Assembly: GCF_016765635.1 (NCBI RefSeq)
Contig: NZ_JAESVD010000001.1
Span: 1-64,000, forward strand
Direction of reading: 5' to 3'
DNA length: 64,000 nt
From: Shewanella schlegeliana
GTDB lineage: Bacteria; Pseudomonadota; Gammaproteobacteria; Enterobacterales; Shewanellaceae
A program made the position numbers and the translations under genes. This document shows positions 26,805-35,748 of the stretch, piece after piece. The notes beneath the pieces were generated by a model. That model was not told the DNA's origin. It saw nothing but the letters and a program-made list of their open reading frames with translations, and ran no database searches. Positions within the stretch are counted from its first letter, which is position 1; each line of letters starts with the position of its first letter.

Positions 26805-27623
26805 ATGGCTATTACAGTAAATACAAACGTGACTTCGATGAAAGCGCAAAAGAACTTGAATGCTTCTAGCCAAAACTTGGCGACTTCTATGGAGCGTCTA
26901 TCAAGTGGTCTTCGCATTAACGGTGCGAAGGACGATGCTGCGGGTCTAGCTATTTCTAACCGTCTAGACTCACAGGTTCGTGGTCTTGAAGTTGGTATGC
27001 GTAACGCTAACGATGCGATTTCAATTGCGCAAATCTCTGAAGGTGCGATGCAGGAGCAAACTAACATGCTTCAGCGTATGCGTGACCTAGCAATCCAGTC
27101 TGAAAACGGTGCCAACAGTGCAGATGACTTAACAGCGATTAAAGCTGAGATGGATGAGTTAGCGACTGAGATCACTTCTATCGGTGACACTACAGCATTT
27201 GGTAACACCAAGCTAATGGCTGGTGGTTTCTCTGGCGGTAAGAAGTTCCAAGTTGGTCACCAAGATGGTGAAGACGTTACTATTACTGTTAAAAAGACCG
27301 ACGCGACAACACTTTCTGTTGGCGCACTAGACGTGACAACTTCAGCTGGTCGTGACGCGGCAATTGGTAAGCTAGATGCTGCAATCAAGAACATTGATGG
27401 TCAGCGTGCTGAGCTTGGTGCTATCCAAAACCGTCTATCTCACAACATCAGCAACAGTGCTAACACACAAGCAAACGTTGCCGATGCTAAGAGCCGTATT
27501 GTAGATGTTGACTTTGCAAAAGAAACTGCAGCAATGACTAAAAACCAGGTGCTGCAGCAAACAGGTTCAGCTATGCTTGCCCAAGCAAACCAGCTACCAC
27601 AAGTTGCTTTGTCTCTCCTTTAA
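26805..27623 (+). CDS. flaB: Flagellin, second of two
   Basis: A 272-residue flagellin about 90% identical to its neighbour. Most differences fall between residues 120 and 200 (for example [20 protein letters not shown] against [20 protein letters not shown]), and the last Gly is absent. It has its own sigma-28 promoter and terminator, so the two filament proteins can be expressed in different amounts. The pair arose by tandem duplication. Confidence 0.95.
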   Translation: MAITVNTNVTSMKAQKNLNASSQNLATSMERLSSGLRINGAKDDAAGLAISNRLDSQVRGLEVGMRNANDAISIAQISEGAMQEQTNMLQRMRDLAIQSENGANSADDLTAIKAEMDELATEITSIGDTTAFGNTKLMAGGFSGGKKFQVGHQDGEDVTITVKKTDATTLSVGALDVTTSAGRDAAIGKLDAAIKNIDGQRAELGAIQNRLSHNISNSANTQANVADAKSRIVDVDFAKETAAMTKNQVLQQTGSAMLAQANQLPQVALSLL

Positions 27624-27669
27624 TCTCTACTCTCCATGGGGGGAGTTGAAATTTAAACGATAGCTCAAT

Positions 27670-27699
27670 AAGGGGGGGATTCACTATGAATCTCCCTTT
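27670..27699 (+). terminator. Intrinsic terminator after the second flagellin
   Basis: AAGGGGGGGATTC and GAATCTCCCTTT pair around a short loop, and outer AAACGA/TCGTTT (27655-27660 with 27701-27706) can extend the stem. The T tract is modest. Confidence 0.65.
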
Positions 27700-27766
27700 G
27701 TCGTTTATATTCTATGGCGCTAAGAAGTCCAGGGCGCCTAATAGTTAAGTGTTATGGAGGTGAAAT

Positions 27767-28153
27767 ATGACAATGGATGTGAGCTTTACAGGTGCTGTAA
27801 GTCAGACAGCGGTGAAAGTTGAGGCTAATAATTCAGCAACCGATACAGAGTCATTATCAGACTCAGTATCGATTAGCGATGCTAATAACGCGGAACAAGG
27901 GCTGTTGACTCAGGGAGCCCCAAAAGATGAAGCAGAAGGACTCCACGACATCGCCAGTGAATTAACCGATATGATGTCCTTAATGCGTAAAGGCTTAGCA
28001 TTTAAGGTTGATGAGGATTCAGGCCGAAGTGTTGTCAGTGTTATGGATGTCGACTCAGGCGATGTTATCCGGCAGATCCCAAACGAAGAAGCACTAGAAT
28101 TAGCGCAAAAACTTAATGAAGTGGCGGGATTCTTGCTTAAGACTGAAGCGTAA
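27767..28153 (+). CDS. flaG: FlaG family protein
   Basis: A 128-residue protein. It has a disordered N-terminal half, then the FlaG domain (LAFKVDEDSGRSVVSVMDVD, SGDVIRQIPNEEALELAQKL). FlaG influences filament length in Vibrio and Campylobacter. GGAGGTG precedes the ATG, and it begins the flaG-fliD-flaI-fliS set. Confidence 0.92.
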   Translation: MTMDVSFTGAVSQTAVKVEANNSATDTESLSDSVSISDANNAEQGLLTQGAPKDEAEGLHDIASELTDMMSLMRKGLAFKVDEDSGRSVVSVMDVDSGDVIRQIPNEEALELAQKLNEVAGFLLKTEA

Positions 28154-28194
28154 CAGGCGCGTCAAAAATTAATTATTTTGTCTAGGGGGCAAAA

Positions 28195-29559
28195 ATGGCA
28201 TTAACAGCAACCGGTATCGGATCCGGCTTAGATATCAACACCATCGTTGGGGTGTTAGTTGATGCCGAAAAAATACCCAAAGAAGCGATTTTTGATAAAA
28301 CAGAAGAGACTATTGAATCAAAGGTCTCCGCTATTGGTACCCTTAAGAGTCAGTTGTCGACTTTCCAAGATGCTTTAGAAAAACTGAGCGATCCAAATTC
28401 ACTTAACATTCGTAAAGTCTCTACTGGTGAAAGTGACTTTTTTACCGCGACTGCAGATAAGAATGCACAATCGGGCAGCTATCAAGTACAAGTCGAGCAA
28501 CTAGCAAGCTTTCATAAAGTAGCTGGCGTTAATGTGGCTGATGCTACGGCACCAGTGGGTCAGGGCAGCCTAGATCTTTCCGTTAATGGTAAAGCCTTTT
28601 CTGTTGATATTGAGGCAGGGGATTCACTAGAAGCTATCGCTAAAAAAGTCAACGAATCGGCCGATAATTCAGGTGTTACAGCCACTATCATTAAAAGTGA
28701 TGGCGGTAGCCGTTTGGTCTTTAGTTCAGATGAATCTGGTGCTGACAACCAAGTCAGCGTAACAGCTACTGATACGGTTGGTTCTGGCCTCAATGATATG
28801 TTTGGTGCGGGTAACCTGACCGAGTTACAAGCGGCACAAAATGCCGTGATTTATATCGATGGTCAGAAAGTGACTTCGCAAAGTAATGATGTCGAAAATG
28901 CCATTACAGGGGTGACGCTATCGCTTACCGATGCCGATGTTAATAAAACCTCCACCTTAAAAATTGAGCAAGACGATAAGGCCGTTAAGGAAAATATTAA
29001 GGGTTTTGTCGATGCCTATAATACACTCATTGGATCAATAGATAGCCTATCAAAATATGATGTAGAAAAAAAGGAAGCTGCAGCCCTCCAAGGTGACTCG
29101 ATGATCCGTTCTATCGAATCACAACTGCGTAATATGATCAGCAACCGTGTTGATGTCGATGGTGAAACCATTGCGCTTTATGATATAGGCATCGAGACGG
29201 ACAGATACGGCAAGATGTCCATTAACGATGAAAAGCTTGATAAGGCATTGAGCGAGGACATGGGGGCCGTTGAGGGCTTATTTGCCACTCCTGATACAGG
29301 TATTGCTAGCAGCTTAGATAAGGTTGTAGATGGCTATGTGAAAGCCGGTGGGCTAATTGATAGCCGTAATAACGCTTTAACAGCTGAGCAGCAGCGGTTG
29401 GATGATCAACGTGAGTCATTTTCATTAAAGATGGAAATGCTGCAGGCTCGCCTGTTTAAACAGTTTAACGCCATGGACTTGATTGTAGGCCAGTTGAACC
29501 AACAAAGTGCAGGCCTTGCTGAGCGTCTGAACTCATTGCCAGGTGTCGTTGGACAATAG
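28195..29559 (+). CDS. fliD: FliD, filament cap (HAP2)
   Basis: A 454-residue protein. The N-terminal signature ATGIGSGLDINTIVGVLVDA, the FliD_N domain (SQLSTFQDALEKLSDPNSLN) and the C-terminal coiled coil (LDDQRESFSLKMEMLQARLF-KQFNAMD) are all present. It caps the filament and guides flagellin folding. A consensus sigma-28 promoter lies inside the coding sequence at 28641-28667. Confidence 0.95.
   Translation: MALTATGIGSGLDINTIVGVLVDAEKIPKEAIFDKTEETIESKVSAIGTLKSQLSTFQDALEKLSDPNSLNIRKVSTGESDFFTATADKNAQSGSYQVQVEQLASFHKVAGVNVADATAPVGQGSLDLSVNGKAFSVDIEAGDSLEAIAKKVNESADNSGVTATIIKSDGGSRLVFSSDESGADNQVSVTATDTVGSGLNDMFGAGNLTELQAAQNAVIYIDGQKVTSQSNDVENAITGVTLSLTDADVNKTSTLKIEQDDKAVKENIKGFVDAYNTLIGSIDSLSKYDVEKKEAAALQGDSMIRSIESQLRNMISNRVDVDGETIALYDIGIETDRYGKMSINDEKLDKALSEDMGAVEGLFATPDTGIASSLDKVVDGYVKAGGLIDSRNNALTAEQQRLDDQRESFSLKMEMLQARLFKQFNAMDLIVGQLNQQSAGLAERLNSLPGVVGQ
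28641..28667 (+). promoter_or_regulatory. Consensus sigma-28 promoter inside fliD
   Basis: TAAA (28641-28644), 15 bases, then GCCGATAA (28660-28667): a perfect match in the sense direction within the fliD coding frame. It could add transcription of the 3' part of fliD with flaI and fliS, or produce a short RNA. Chance is possible because the codons alone could generate it. Confidence 0.5.
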
Positions 29560-29591
29560 TTATTTCGCTTTAGTTAGTTTAGGAGTTTAGT

Positions 29592-29912
29592 TTGCAGTCT
29601 TTATCTGAGTTAAACCAAGAGCTGGAGAAGGTGTTAGCCACTCTTAATCAAGTCGTAGCTGAAGATGAGTCTACCGATGAGTTGGTATCATATTTGCAAG
29701 AACTTGTTGGGAAGCGTCAACTTTTACTCGCAAGCACATTTGCTAATGCAACCGACGCCGATGCTGCACAGTTGAAAGAGCAGCTACTGATAACGCAATC
29801 ATTTGAGGCTAAGGCTAAAGTGATTAAGGATCACCGGCAATCCCTGCTTCATGCTGGGCGTAAAAGTAAACGACAGCTGAATGTTTACAAGGCTATAGAT
29901 GCTAATAGGTAG
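29592..29912 (+). CDS. FlaI/FliT-like flagellar chaperone
   Basis: A 106-residue helical protein, TTG start with AGGAG six bases upstream. It sits exactly where Vibrio flaI lies, between fliD and fliS. The sequence is mostly amphipathic helix (LSELNQELEKVLATLNQVVA, ELVGKRQLLLASTFANATDA), compatible with a FliT-like FliD chaperone. The assignment rests on size, helicity and position. Confidence 0.7.
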   Translation: MQSLSELNQELEKVLATLNQVVAEDESTDELVSYLQELVGKRQLLLASTFANATDADAAQLKEQLLITQSFEAKAKVIKDHRQSLLHAGRKSKRQLNVYKAIDANR

Positions 29913-29918
29913 GTTAAA

Positions 29919-30329
29919 ATGAGAAGTTCTCTTCAATCATATCGAAAGGTTTCGCTAGAAAGTGAGATAGCAGTCGCATCACCACATCGCATCATTCAAA
30001 TGATGTTTGATGGTGCGTTGCAACGTATTGCACAGAGTCGCTATGCGATTGAAAATAATGACCTTGCTAATAAAGGTATATTTATTGGTAAAGCTATCGG
30101 GATCATTACTGGCTTGAACAACAGTTTGAATATGGAAGCGGGTGGTGATGTTGCCAAGAATCTTAATGATCTTTACGACTTTATGCTACGCCGGATCTCC
30201 GAAGCAAATTTAAATAATGATGTGAAGGCATTAGATGATGTCAGTGCGATCATTAGAACGATTAAAGAAGGTTGGGACGCCATTCCAGCTGATAAGCATC
30301 ATATTGACTCTCATGCGAATGCTATATAG
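29919..30329 (+). CDS. fliS: FliS, flagellin chaperone
   Basis: A 136-residue four-helix protein with the FliS start SLQSYRKVSLESEIAVASPH and RIIQMMFDGALQRIAQSRYA. It binds the flagellin C-terminus to prevent early polymerisation. It follows flaI by six bases and is ended by a terminator ahead of flrA. Confidence 0.94.
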   Translation: MRSSLQSYRKVSLESEIAVASPHRIIQMMFDGALQRIAQSRYAIENNDLANKGIFIGKAIGIITGLNNSLNMEAGGDVAKNLNDLYDFMLRRISEANLNNDVKALDDVSAIIRTIKEGWDAIPADKHHIDSHANAI

Positions 30330-30340
30330 AAGTTGAGAGT

Positions 30341-30368
30341 AAAGAGGGGACAATTACGTCTCCTTTTT
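30341..30368 (+). terminator. Intrinsic terminator after fliS
   Basis: AAAGAGGGGAC-AATTAC-GTCTCCTTTTT forms a stem with one G-T pair and ends in five T. It isolates flrA from the late genes upstream. Confidence 0.8.
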
Positions 30369-30610
30369 GTCACCTGTCAAAAATACGTCTAACTACTGAT
30401 TGTAAAGTAGAGTTTTTAACCTAAAACTTAGTCAGCTCCTCATAAAATTCATCAGGGGCTTGCTAATAACGGGCTGATAATACACTATTCTATTTGGTAG
30501 ATATTTGATAATCAGCATTAGATATCTACTGGCTTGAAAAATTAGCTTGAGAAAAGCAACGAACACTAATAATTAATGCGCTGAAATATTTGAGCCTAAC
30601 GGCCTTCGGA

Positions 30611-32044
30611 ATGATGCAAACAGATCAACGAATTCTACTTGTAGGTAACCAGTCTGAGCGAATTAATCGCTTGTCGTGCGTATTTGAGTTTTTAGGAGAG
30701 CAGGTCGAGTTAGTCGATTTCGATAAACTTGAGATGCATACTAAACAGACTCGCTTTCGCGCGATTGTTTTACCTTCTGAGAACCAACCTAAAGAACTTA
30801 TTCAGTCTTTGACTGGTGTGCTCCCATGGCAACCTTTTTTGATGCTAGGGGAAAGAGACGACATTAAAGCGTCGAATATTCTCGGCTGCATCGAAGAACC
30901 TTTAAACTATCCTCAATTGACTGAGCTGCTCCACTTTTGTCAGGTTTATGGGCAGGTAAAACGTCCAGAGATCCCAACCAGTGCGAATCAGACTAAATTA
31001 TTCAGAAGTTTAGTGGGACGTAGCGAGGGCATTGCGAATGTTCGCCACCTGATTAATCAGGTCGCGGGTTCTGACGCCACAGTGCTCATACTCGGCCAAT
31101 CTGGTACGGGTAAAGAGGTTGTCGCTCGCAATATTCACTATATTTCAGATCGCCGTGATGGCCCATTTATTCCAGTTAACTGTGGGGCTATTCCCCCAGA
31201 ATTATTGGAAAGTGAACTCTTCGGTCATGAAAAAGGCTCATTTACTGGTGCGATTAGTGCCCGTAAAGGGCGCTTTGAGCTTGCTGAGAAGGGCACACTG
31301 TTTCTCGATGAAATTGGCGATATGCCACTGCAGATGCAAGTTAAGTTATTACGTGTTCTGCAAGAGCGTATGTTCGAGCGTGTCGGTGGCAGCAAGTCTA
31401 TCTCTGCCGATGTTCGAGTGGTCGCTGCGACCCATAGAAATTTAGAAACCATGATTGAGAAAGGGGATTTTCGAGAAGATCTCTACTATCGCCTGAATGT
31501 TTTCCCAGTTGAGATGCCTGCTTTGTGCGAGCGCAAAGAGGATATCCCACTGTTGCTGCAAGAGCTTGTTAGCCGAGTGTATAACGAAGGACGAGGTCGT
31601 GTTCGTTTTACTCAGCGTGCAATTGAGTCGTTGAAGGAGCATGCTTGGTCAGGCAACGTGCGTGAGCTATCGAATCTGGTTGAGCGTTTAACGATTCTTT
31701 ATCCAGGTGGCTTAGTCGACGTCAATGACTTGCCTATAAAGTATCGTCATATCGATGTGCCTGAATATTGTGTCGAAATCAGCGAAGAGCAGCAAGAGCG
31801 CGATGCTTTAGCCTCTATCTTTAATGATGAAGAGCCTATCGAGATCCCTGAAACGCGATTCCCGAGTGAACTGCCACCTGAAGGGGTAAACCTTAAGGAC
31901 TTACTTGCTGAGCTTGAAATCGATATGATTAGACAAGCTTTGGATCAACAAGATAGCGTCGTGGCCCGCGCCGCAGAGATGCTCGGCATTCGCCGTACAA
32001 CCTTAGTTGAAAAAATGCGTAAGTATGGCTTGAGTAAAGATTAA
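30611..32044 (+). CDS. flrA: FlrA, master sigma-54 activator of flagellar genes
   Basis: About 477 residues. The start is uncertain: tandem ATGs at 30611 and 30614, or a TTG at 30590, all with poor ribosome sites. The N-terminal FleQ-type receiver-like domain lacks the phospho-acceptor Asp. The AAA+ domain has Walker A GQSGTGKE and the sigma-54 contact loop as GSFTGA (a Ser variant of GAFTGA), then DEIGDMPLQMQVKLLR. A Fis-type HTH ends the protein (AAEMLGIRRTTLVEKMRKYG). FlrA turns on flrBC and early basal-body operons; in relatives its activity is damped by c-di-GMP and FlhG. Confidence 0.93.
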   Translation: MMQTDQRILLVGNQSERINRLSCVFEFLGEQVELVDFDKLEMHTKQTRFRAIVLPSENQPKELIQSLTGVLPWQPFLMLGERDDIKASNILGCIEEPLNYPQLTELLHFCQVYGQVKRPEIPTSANQTKLFRSLVGRSEGIANVRHLINQVAGSDATVLILGQSGTGKEVVARNIHYISDRRDGPFIPVNCGAIPPELLESELFGHEKGSFTGAISARKGRFELAEKGTLFLDEIGDMPLQMQVKLLRVLQERMFERVGGSKSISADVRVVAATHRNLETMIEKGDFREDLYYRLNVFPVEMPALCERKEDIPLLLQELVSRVYNEGRGRVRFTQRAIESLKEHAWSGNVRELSNLVERLTILYPGGLVDVNDLPIKYRHIDVPEYCVEISEEQQERDALASIFNDEEPIEIPETRFPSELPPEGVNLKDLLAELEIDMIRQALDQQDSVVARAAEMLGIRRTTLVEKMRKYGLSKD

Positions 32045-32394
32045 GGCTAAGATGAACGCTGCGCTTCGAGATCCTAGGGCGGACTTCGTCCTTCGAGGGC
32101 GCTGCGCTTCTAGGAAAAGCACAAGCAAAGGCTGAGACGAACGCTTCGCTTACGGAAGGCGGAACGTTCGCAAGCTCACTTACAGCACGCTTCGCTCACG
32201 GAAGACGGAACGTTCGCAAGCTCACTCACGGAACGCTGCGCTTACGGTAAAGCAAAGATAAAAAATTGACTGTAGGTAGGGCTTTAGCCCATCAAGCTGA
32301 TACAGGTCAAGCTAAGAACTTTCGCGAATAAGCCAGAAGCAGAGTCTTCTGGTTTTTTATTGCCGTAGCTTTAATCTTTTCTGTAAGCGCAGCG
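32045..32394. repeat. Modular hairpin-rich intergenic repeat, copy R3 (left part)
   Basis: It begins one base after the flrA stop. Words such as GCTGCGCTTC, GGACTTCGTCC, GCTGAGACGAACGCTTCGCT and GGAACGTTCGCAAGCTCACT occur, some twice in a row. Many are the reverse complement of words in the right part (CCGTAAGCGAAGCGTTCTG, CCGTTCGTCTCAGC), so the whole flrA-flrB gap could fold into a long imperfect stem. No gene is seen. Confidence 0.78.
32333..32358 (+). terminator. Intrinsic terminator downstream of flrA
   Basis: CCAGAAG-CAGAGT-CTTCTGG is a perfect 7-bp stem followed by six T, 289 bases past the flrA stop and within R3. Confidence 0.88.
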
Positions 32395-33138
32395 TGCCGT
32401 GAGGCCGCAGGCCGTTCGTCTCAGCTTTTCTAGTCTTAGCTTTAACCTGCTTTCCTAGTACCTAGGATCTGCTTTTTATGTAGGTCGGCATTTATGCTGT
32501 CGCTTTAACCTTTAAGGCTTTTCCGTAAGCGAAGCGTTCTGTAGTGACATTCAATTAAATCAAACAGTCACGTGCCGTGAGGCCGCAGGCCGTTCGTCTC
32601 AGCTTTTCTAGTCTTAGCTTTAACCTGCTTTCCTAGTACCTAGGATCTGCTTTTTATGTAGGTCGGCATTTATGCTGTCGCTTTAACCTTTAAGGCTTTT
32701 CCGTAAGCGAAGCGTTCTGTAGTGACATTCAATTAAATCAAACAGTCACGTGCCGTGAGGCCGCAGGCCGTTCGTCTCAGATTTTCTACTCTTAGCTTTA
32801 ACCTGCTTTCCTAGTACCTAGGATCTGCTTTTTATGTAGGTCGGCATATATGCCGTCGCTTTAACTTTTAAGGCTTTTCCGAAAGCGAAGCGTTCTGTAG
32901 TGACATTCAATTAAATCAAACAGTCACGTGCCGTGAGGCCGCAGGCCGTTCGTCTCAGATTTTCTACTCTTAGCTTTAACCTGCTTTCCTAGTTCCTAGG
33001 ATCTGCTTTTTATGTAGGTCGGCATATATGCCGTCGCTTTAACCTTTTAAGGCTTTTCCGTAAGCGAAGCGTTCTGTAGTGACATTCAATTAAATCAAAC
33101 AGTCACGTGCCGTGAGGCCGCAGGCCGTTCGTCTCAGC
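32394..33138. repeat. Tandem array of a 178-bp unit, about 4.2 copies
   Basis: Landmark GAGGCCGCAGGCCGTTCGTC occurs at 32401, 32579, 32757, 32935 and 33114, giving periods of 178, 178, 178 and 179. Copies 1 and 2 are almost identical; copies 3 and 4 share their own variants (CAGATTTTCTACTC, GGCATATATGCCG). This suggests pairwise duplication. Each unit holds GGCC-GCA-GGCC, CCTAGTACCTAGG and GTAAGCGAAGCG modules of the larger repeat family. It has no coding capacity I can support. Confidence 0.92.
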
Positions 33139-33239
33139 TATTTCCATCTTAGCTTTCCCCTAGAATCTAGAAGGAGCAACGCGACGCCCTAGCAGTGACG
33201 CAGTCACGTCCTAGCAGCGAAGCGTCCTTTCTTTATAAC

Positions 33240-33255
33240 TGGCACAAATCCTGCT
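33240..33255 (+). promoter_or_regulatory. Sigma-54 promoter of flrBC
   Basis: TGGCAC-AAATC-CTGCTTT has exact GG-N10-GC spacing (33241-33254) and lies 39 bases before ATG 33294. It starts within about ten bases of the end of the repeat block. It shows that any flrB start upstream of it is wrong. Confidence 0.85.
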
Positions 33256-33293
33256 TTAACCCCTGCAAATGCAGTTTTTTTGACGGGGTCACC

Positions 33294-34403
33294 ATGTCCG
33301 CTATTCCACAGTCCCAACTCGACGCAACGAATGCTACTAGTGCAAGAGCGGCGAAGCGCCCACACTTGGTTGATGTGCAACAAGCCGCAAATATGTCTAA
33401 TCGTATGGAGCATATTCTGCAGGCTATGCCTTCAGGCGTGGTGATTATCAGTGGTGATGGTATCGTTACCGAAGCTAACCCTGTCGCAATTGAACTTTTG
33501 GGTACGCCTTTAGAAGGACAGCGTTGGCTGCAGATCATTAACCGTGCATTTTCACCGCAGGATGATGATGGTCATGAGGTATCTCTGCGTAATGGTCGCC
33601 GAGTAAAACTTGCGATCACGCCGCTTACACCAGAGCCTGGCCAGCTTATTGTATTAACCGATCTAACCGAAACCCGTTTACTGCAAAAGAACTTGTCGCA
33701 CCTGCAAAGGTTATCGGCACTGGGTAAGATGGTAGCTACTTTGGCGCATCAAGTGAGAACGCCATTAAGCGCGGCCCTGTTATACGCTTCAAATCTTGCA
33801 AGTCCAAAGATATCTGATGACTCACGCAAACGCTTTCAAGGTAAGTTAGTCGACAGACTCAATGAGCTAGAACATCAGGTAAACGATATGTTGTTGATGG
33901 CGAAAGGGCGTCAGCAAGAGCTAGATTCTATTTTGGTTATCGAAGAAGTGGTTGATAATGTGCTGAGTAACTGCCTGCCGATAGCTGAGCAAAAAGGCTG
34001 TCTACTGCATTTTAATAATGAGTCTAAGCAAAAAATTCGCGCTAATGATGCGGCGCTCTGTTCTGCAATTAATAACTTGGTTATGAACAGTTTAGAGGCT
34101 GATGCCAGTGAAATTACCTTACATGCCTATGATACTCAAACAGCACTACATCTAGATGTTATCGATAACGGTAAAGGACTCGATGCCAATATGCAGCAAC
34201 AAGTGCTGGAACCTTTCTTTACCACTAAATCACAGGGTACAGGTTTAGGACTAGCTGTGGTGCAGGCGGTGGTAAATAATCATGGCGGCAAGATGCAGTT
34301 TAGCTGTCACTTAGGCAAAGGTTGTACTGCTTCACTGAAGTTGCCACTGCTTTCGTTTAACAAGGCACACATTGAAGCTCAAGGAGATAATAAGCATGTC
34401 TGA
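33294..34403 (+). CDS. flrB: FlrB, flagellar sensor histidine kinase
   Basis: 369 residues from ATG 33294; the frame is open further upstream, but that part overlaps the sigma-54 promoter and repeat. A PAS domain (about 38-130: ILQAMPSGVVIISGDGIVTE) is followed by HisKA with His152 in LAHQVRTPLSAALL and an ATPase domain (NNLVMNSLEA, DNGKGLDANM, GTGLGLAVVQAVVNNHGG). There are no membrane spans, so it senses a cytoplasmic cue, probably basal-body assembly state. It phosphorylates FlrC, whose gene overlaps its stop. Confidence 0.94.
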   Translation: MSAIPQSQLDATNATSARAAKRPHLVDVQQAANMSNRMEHILQAMPSGVVIISGDGIVTEANPVAIELLGTPLEGQRWLQIINRAFSPQDDDGHEVSLRNGRRVKLAITPLTPEPGQLIVLTDLTETRLLQKNLSHLQRLSALGKMVATLAHQVRTPLSAALLYASNLASPKISDDSRKRFQGKLVDRLNELEHQVNDMLLMAKGRQQELDSILVIEEVVDNVLSNCLPIAEQKGCLLHFNNESKQKIRANDAALCSAINNLVMNSLEADASEITLHAYDTQTALHLDVIDNGKGLDANMQQQVLEPFFTTKSQGTGLGLAVVQAVVNNHGGKMQFSCHLGKGCTASLKLPLLSFNKAHIEAQGDNKHV

Positions 34404-35748
34404 AGGTAGATTATTACTGGTTGAGGATGATGCTTCGCTGCGTGAGGCGCTGCTAGATACCTTGATGTTGGCCCATTATGATTGTGTTGATGTGGCGTCG
34501 GCGGAAGAGGCAATTTTGTCTCTCAAAGCGAATACATTCGATTTGGTTATCAGTGATGTGCAGATGGATGGGATCGGTGGCATAGGTCTGCTGAACTATA
34601 TGCAGCAACATCATCCTAAGCTCCCAGTATTGTTGATGACGGCATACGCGACGATAGACAACGCCGTTAATGCGATGAAACTCGGTGCAGTGGACTATTT
34701 AGCGAAACCTTTTTCGCCAGAGGTATTACTTAATCAAGTTTCTCGCTACATGCCTGCTAAATCTGCAGAAGGTACGCCGATCGTTGCCGATGAAAAGAGT
34801 ATTGCGCTGTTAGCATTAGCTCAGCGAGTCGCCGCGTCAGATGCCTCGGTGATGATCATGGGACCAAGCGGAAGCGGTAAAGAGGTTTTGGCACGTTTTA
34901 TTCATCAGAATAGTCAGCGGGCTGAGCAGCCATTTATCGCCATCAACTGTGCAGCCATTCCTGAAAATATGCTAGAAGCAACCTTGTTTGGTTATGAGAA
35001 AGGCGCCTTTACCGGGGCTTATCAAGCCTGTCCAGGCAAGTTTGAACAGGCGCAAGGCGGTACTTTGCTGCTTGATGAGATCTCTGAAATGGAAGTAGGG
35101 CTGCAAGCTAAGCTGCTGCGGGTATTGCAGGAACGTGAAGTGGAGCGTTTAGGCGGCCGCAAAACCATTAAGCTCAATGTGCGTGTGTTAGCTACCTCGA
35201 ACCGAGACTTGAAATCGATGGCAGCATCGGGCGAGTTTAGAGAAGACTTGTATTATCGAATCAACGTTTTCCCGCTGACTTGGCCTGCACTTAATCAACG
35301 GCCAGCCGATATTCTTCCTCTTGCAAGGCACCTGTTGCAGCGTCATGCCTTGATTGCTAATCGCAGCGAAATGCCGGAATTTAGTGAATGTGCATCACGG
35401 CGCTTATTGGCCCATCGCTGGCCGGGCAACGTACGCGAACTCGATAATGTCGTACAACGAGCTGTGATTTTATCTGTATCGCCCAAGGTGACCGCCGCAG
35501 ATATTATTATCGACTCACAAGAGTTAGGTTTAGTTAGCGAAGCCACACCTTTGGTTGATAGTAAGCCTGTTGAGCTGGACGGTTTAGGCGATGAGCTAAA
35601 GGCGCAAGAGCATGTGATCATTTTAGAGACGCTATCTCAATGTGGCGGTAGCCGTAAGCTTGTGGCCGAGAAATTGGGGATCAGTGCCAGAACCCTGCGT
35701 TACAAGATGGCTAAAATGCGAGATCAAGGTATTCAAATACCGGCTTAA
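34396..35748 (+). CDS. flrC: FlrC, sigma-54-dependent response regulator
   Basis: 450 residues from ATG 34396 (AAGGAG upstream), overlapping the flrB stop by 8 bases. The receiver has Asp54 in VISDVQMDG. The AAA+ domain carries GPSGSGKEV, canonical GAFTGA and DEISEMEVGLQAKLLRVLQE. The Fis HTH is VAEKLGISARTLRYKMAKMR. It activates class III sigma-54 promoters such as those before flgB, flgF, fliE and fliK. Confidence 0.95.
   Translation: MSEGRLLLVEDDASLREALLDTLMLAHYDCVDVASAEEAILSLKANTFDLVISDVQMDGIGGIGLLNYMQQHHPKLPVLLMTAYATIDNAVNAMKLGAVDYLAKPFSPEVLLNQVSRYMPAKSAEGTPIVADEKSIALLALAQRVAASDASVMIMGPSGSGKEVLARFIHQNSQRAEQPFIAINCAAIPENMLEATLFGYEKGAFTGAYQACPGKFEQAQGGTLLLDEISEMEVGLQAKLLRVLQEREVERLGGRKTIKLNVRVLATSNRDLKSMAASGEFREDLYYRINVFPLTWPALNQRPADILPLARHLLQRHALIANRSEMPEFSECASRRLLAHRWPGNVRELDNVVQRAVILSVSPKVTAADIIIDSQELGLVSEATPLVDSKPVELDGLGDELKAQEHVIILETLSQCGGSRKLVAEKLGISARTLRYKMAKMRDQGIQIPA

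Noticed and set aside
26726..27067. Antisense open frames opposite both flagellin genes
   Set aside because: The same shadow frame appears in both copies because the genes are near-identical; codon constraint of the sense gene explains it.
32394..33138. 178-bp array as a CRISPR or coding repeat
   Set aside because: Whole units repeat with no unique spacers, and stops occur in all frames of any useful length.
33195..33293. N-terminal extension of FlrB by 33 residues
   Set aside because: It overlaps the repeat block and the sigma-54 promoter at 33240-33255, so it cannot be in the mRNA made from that promoter.
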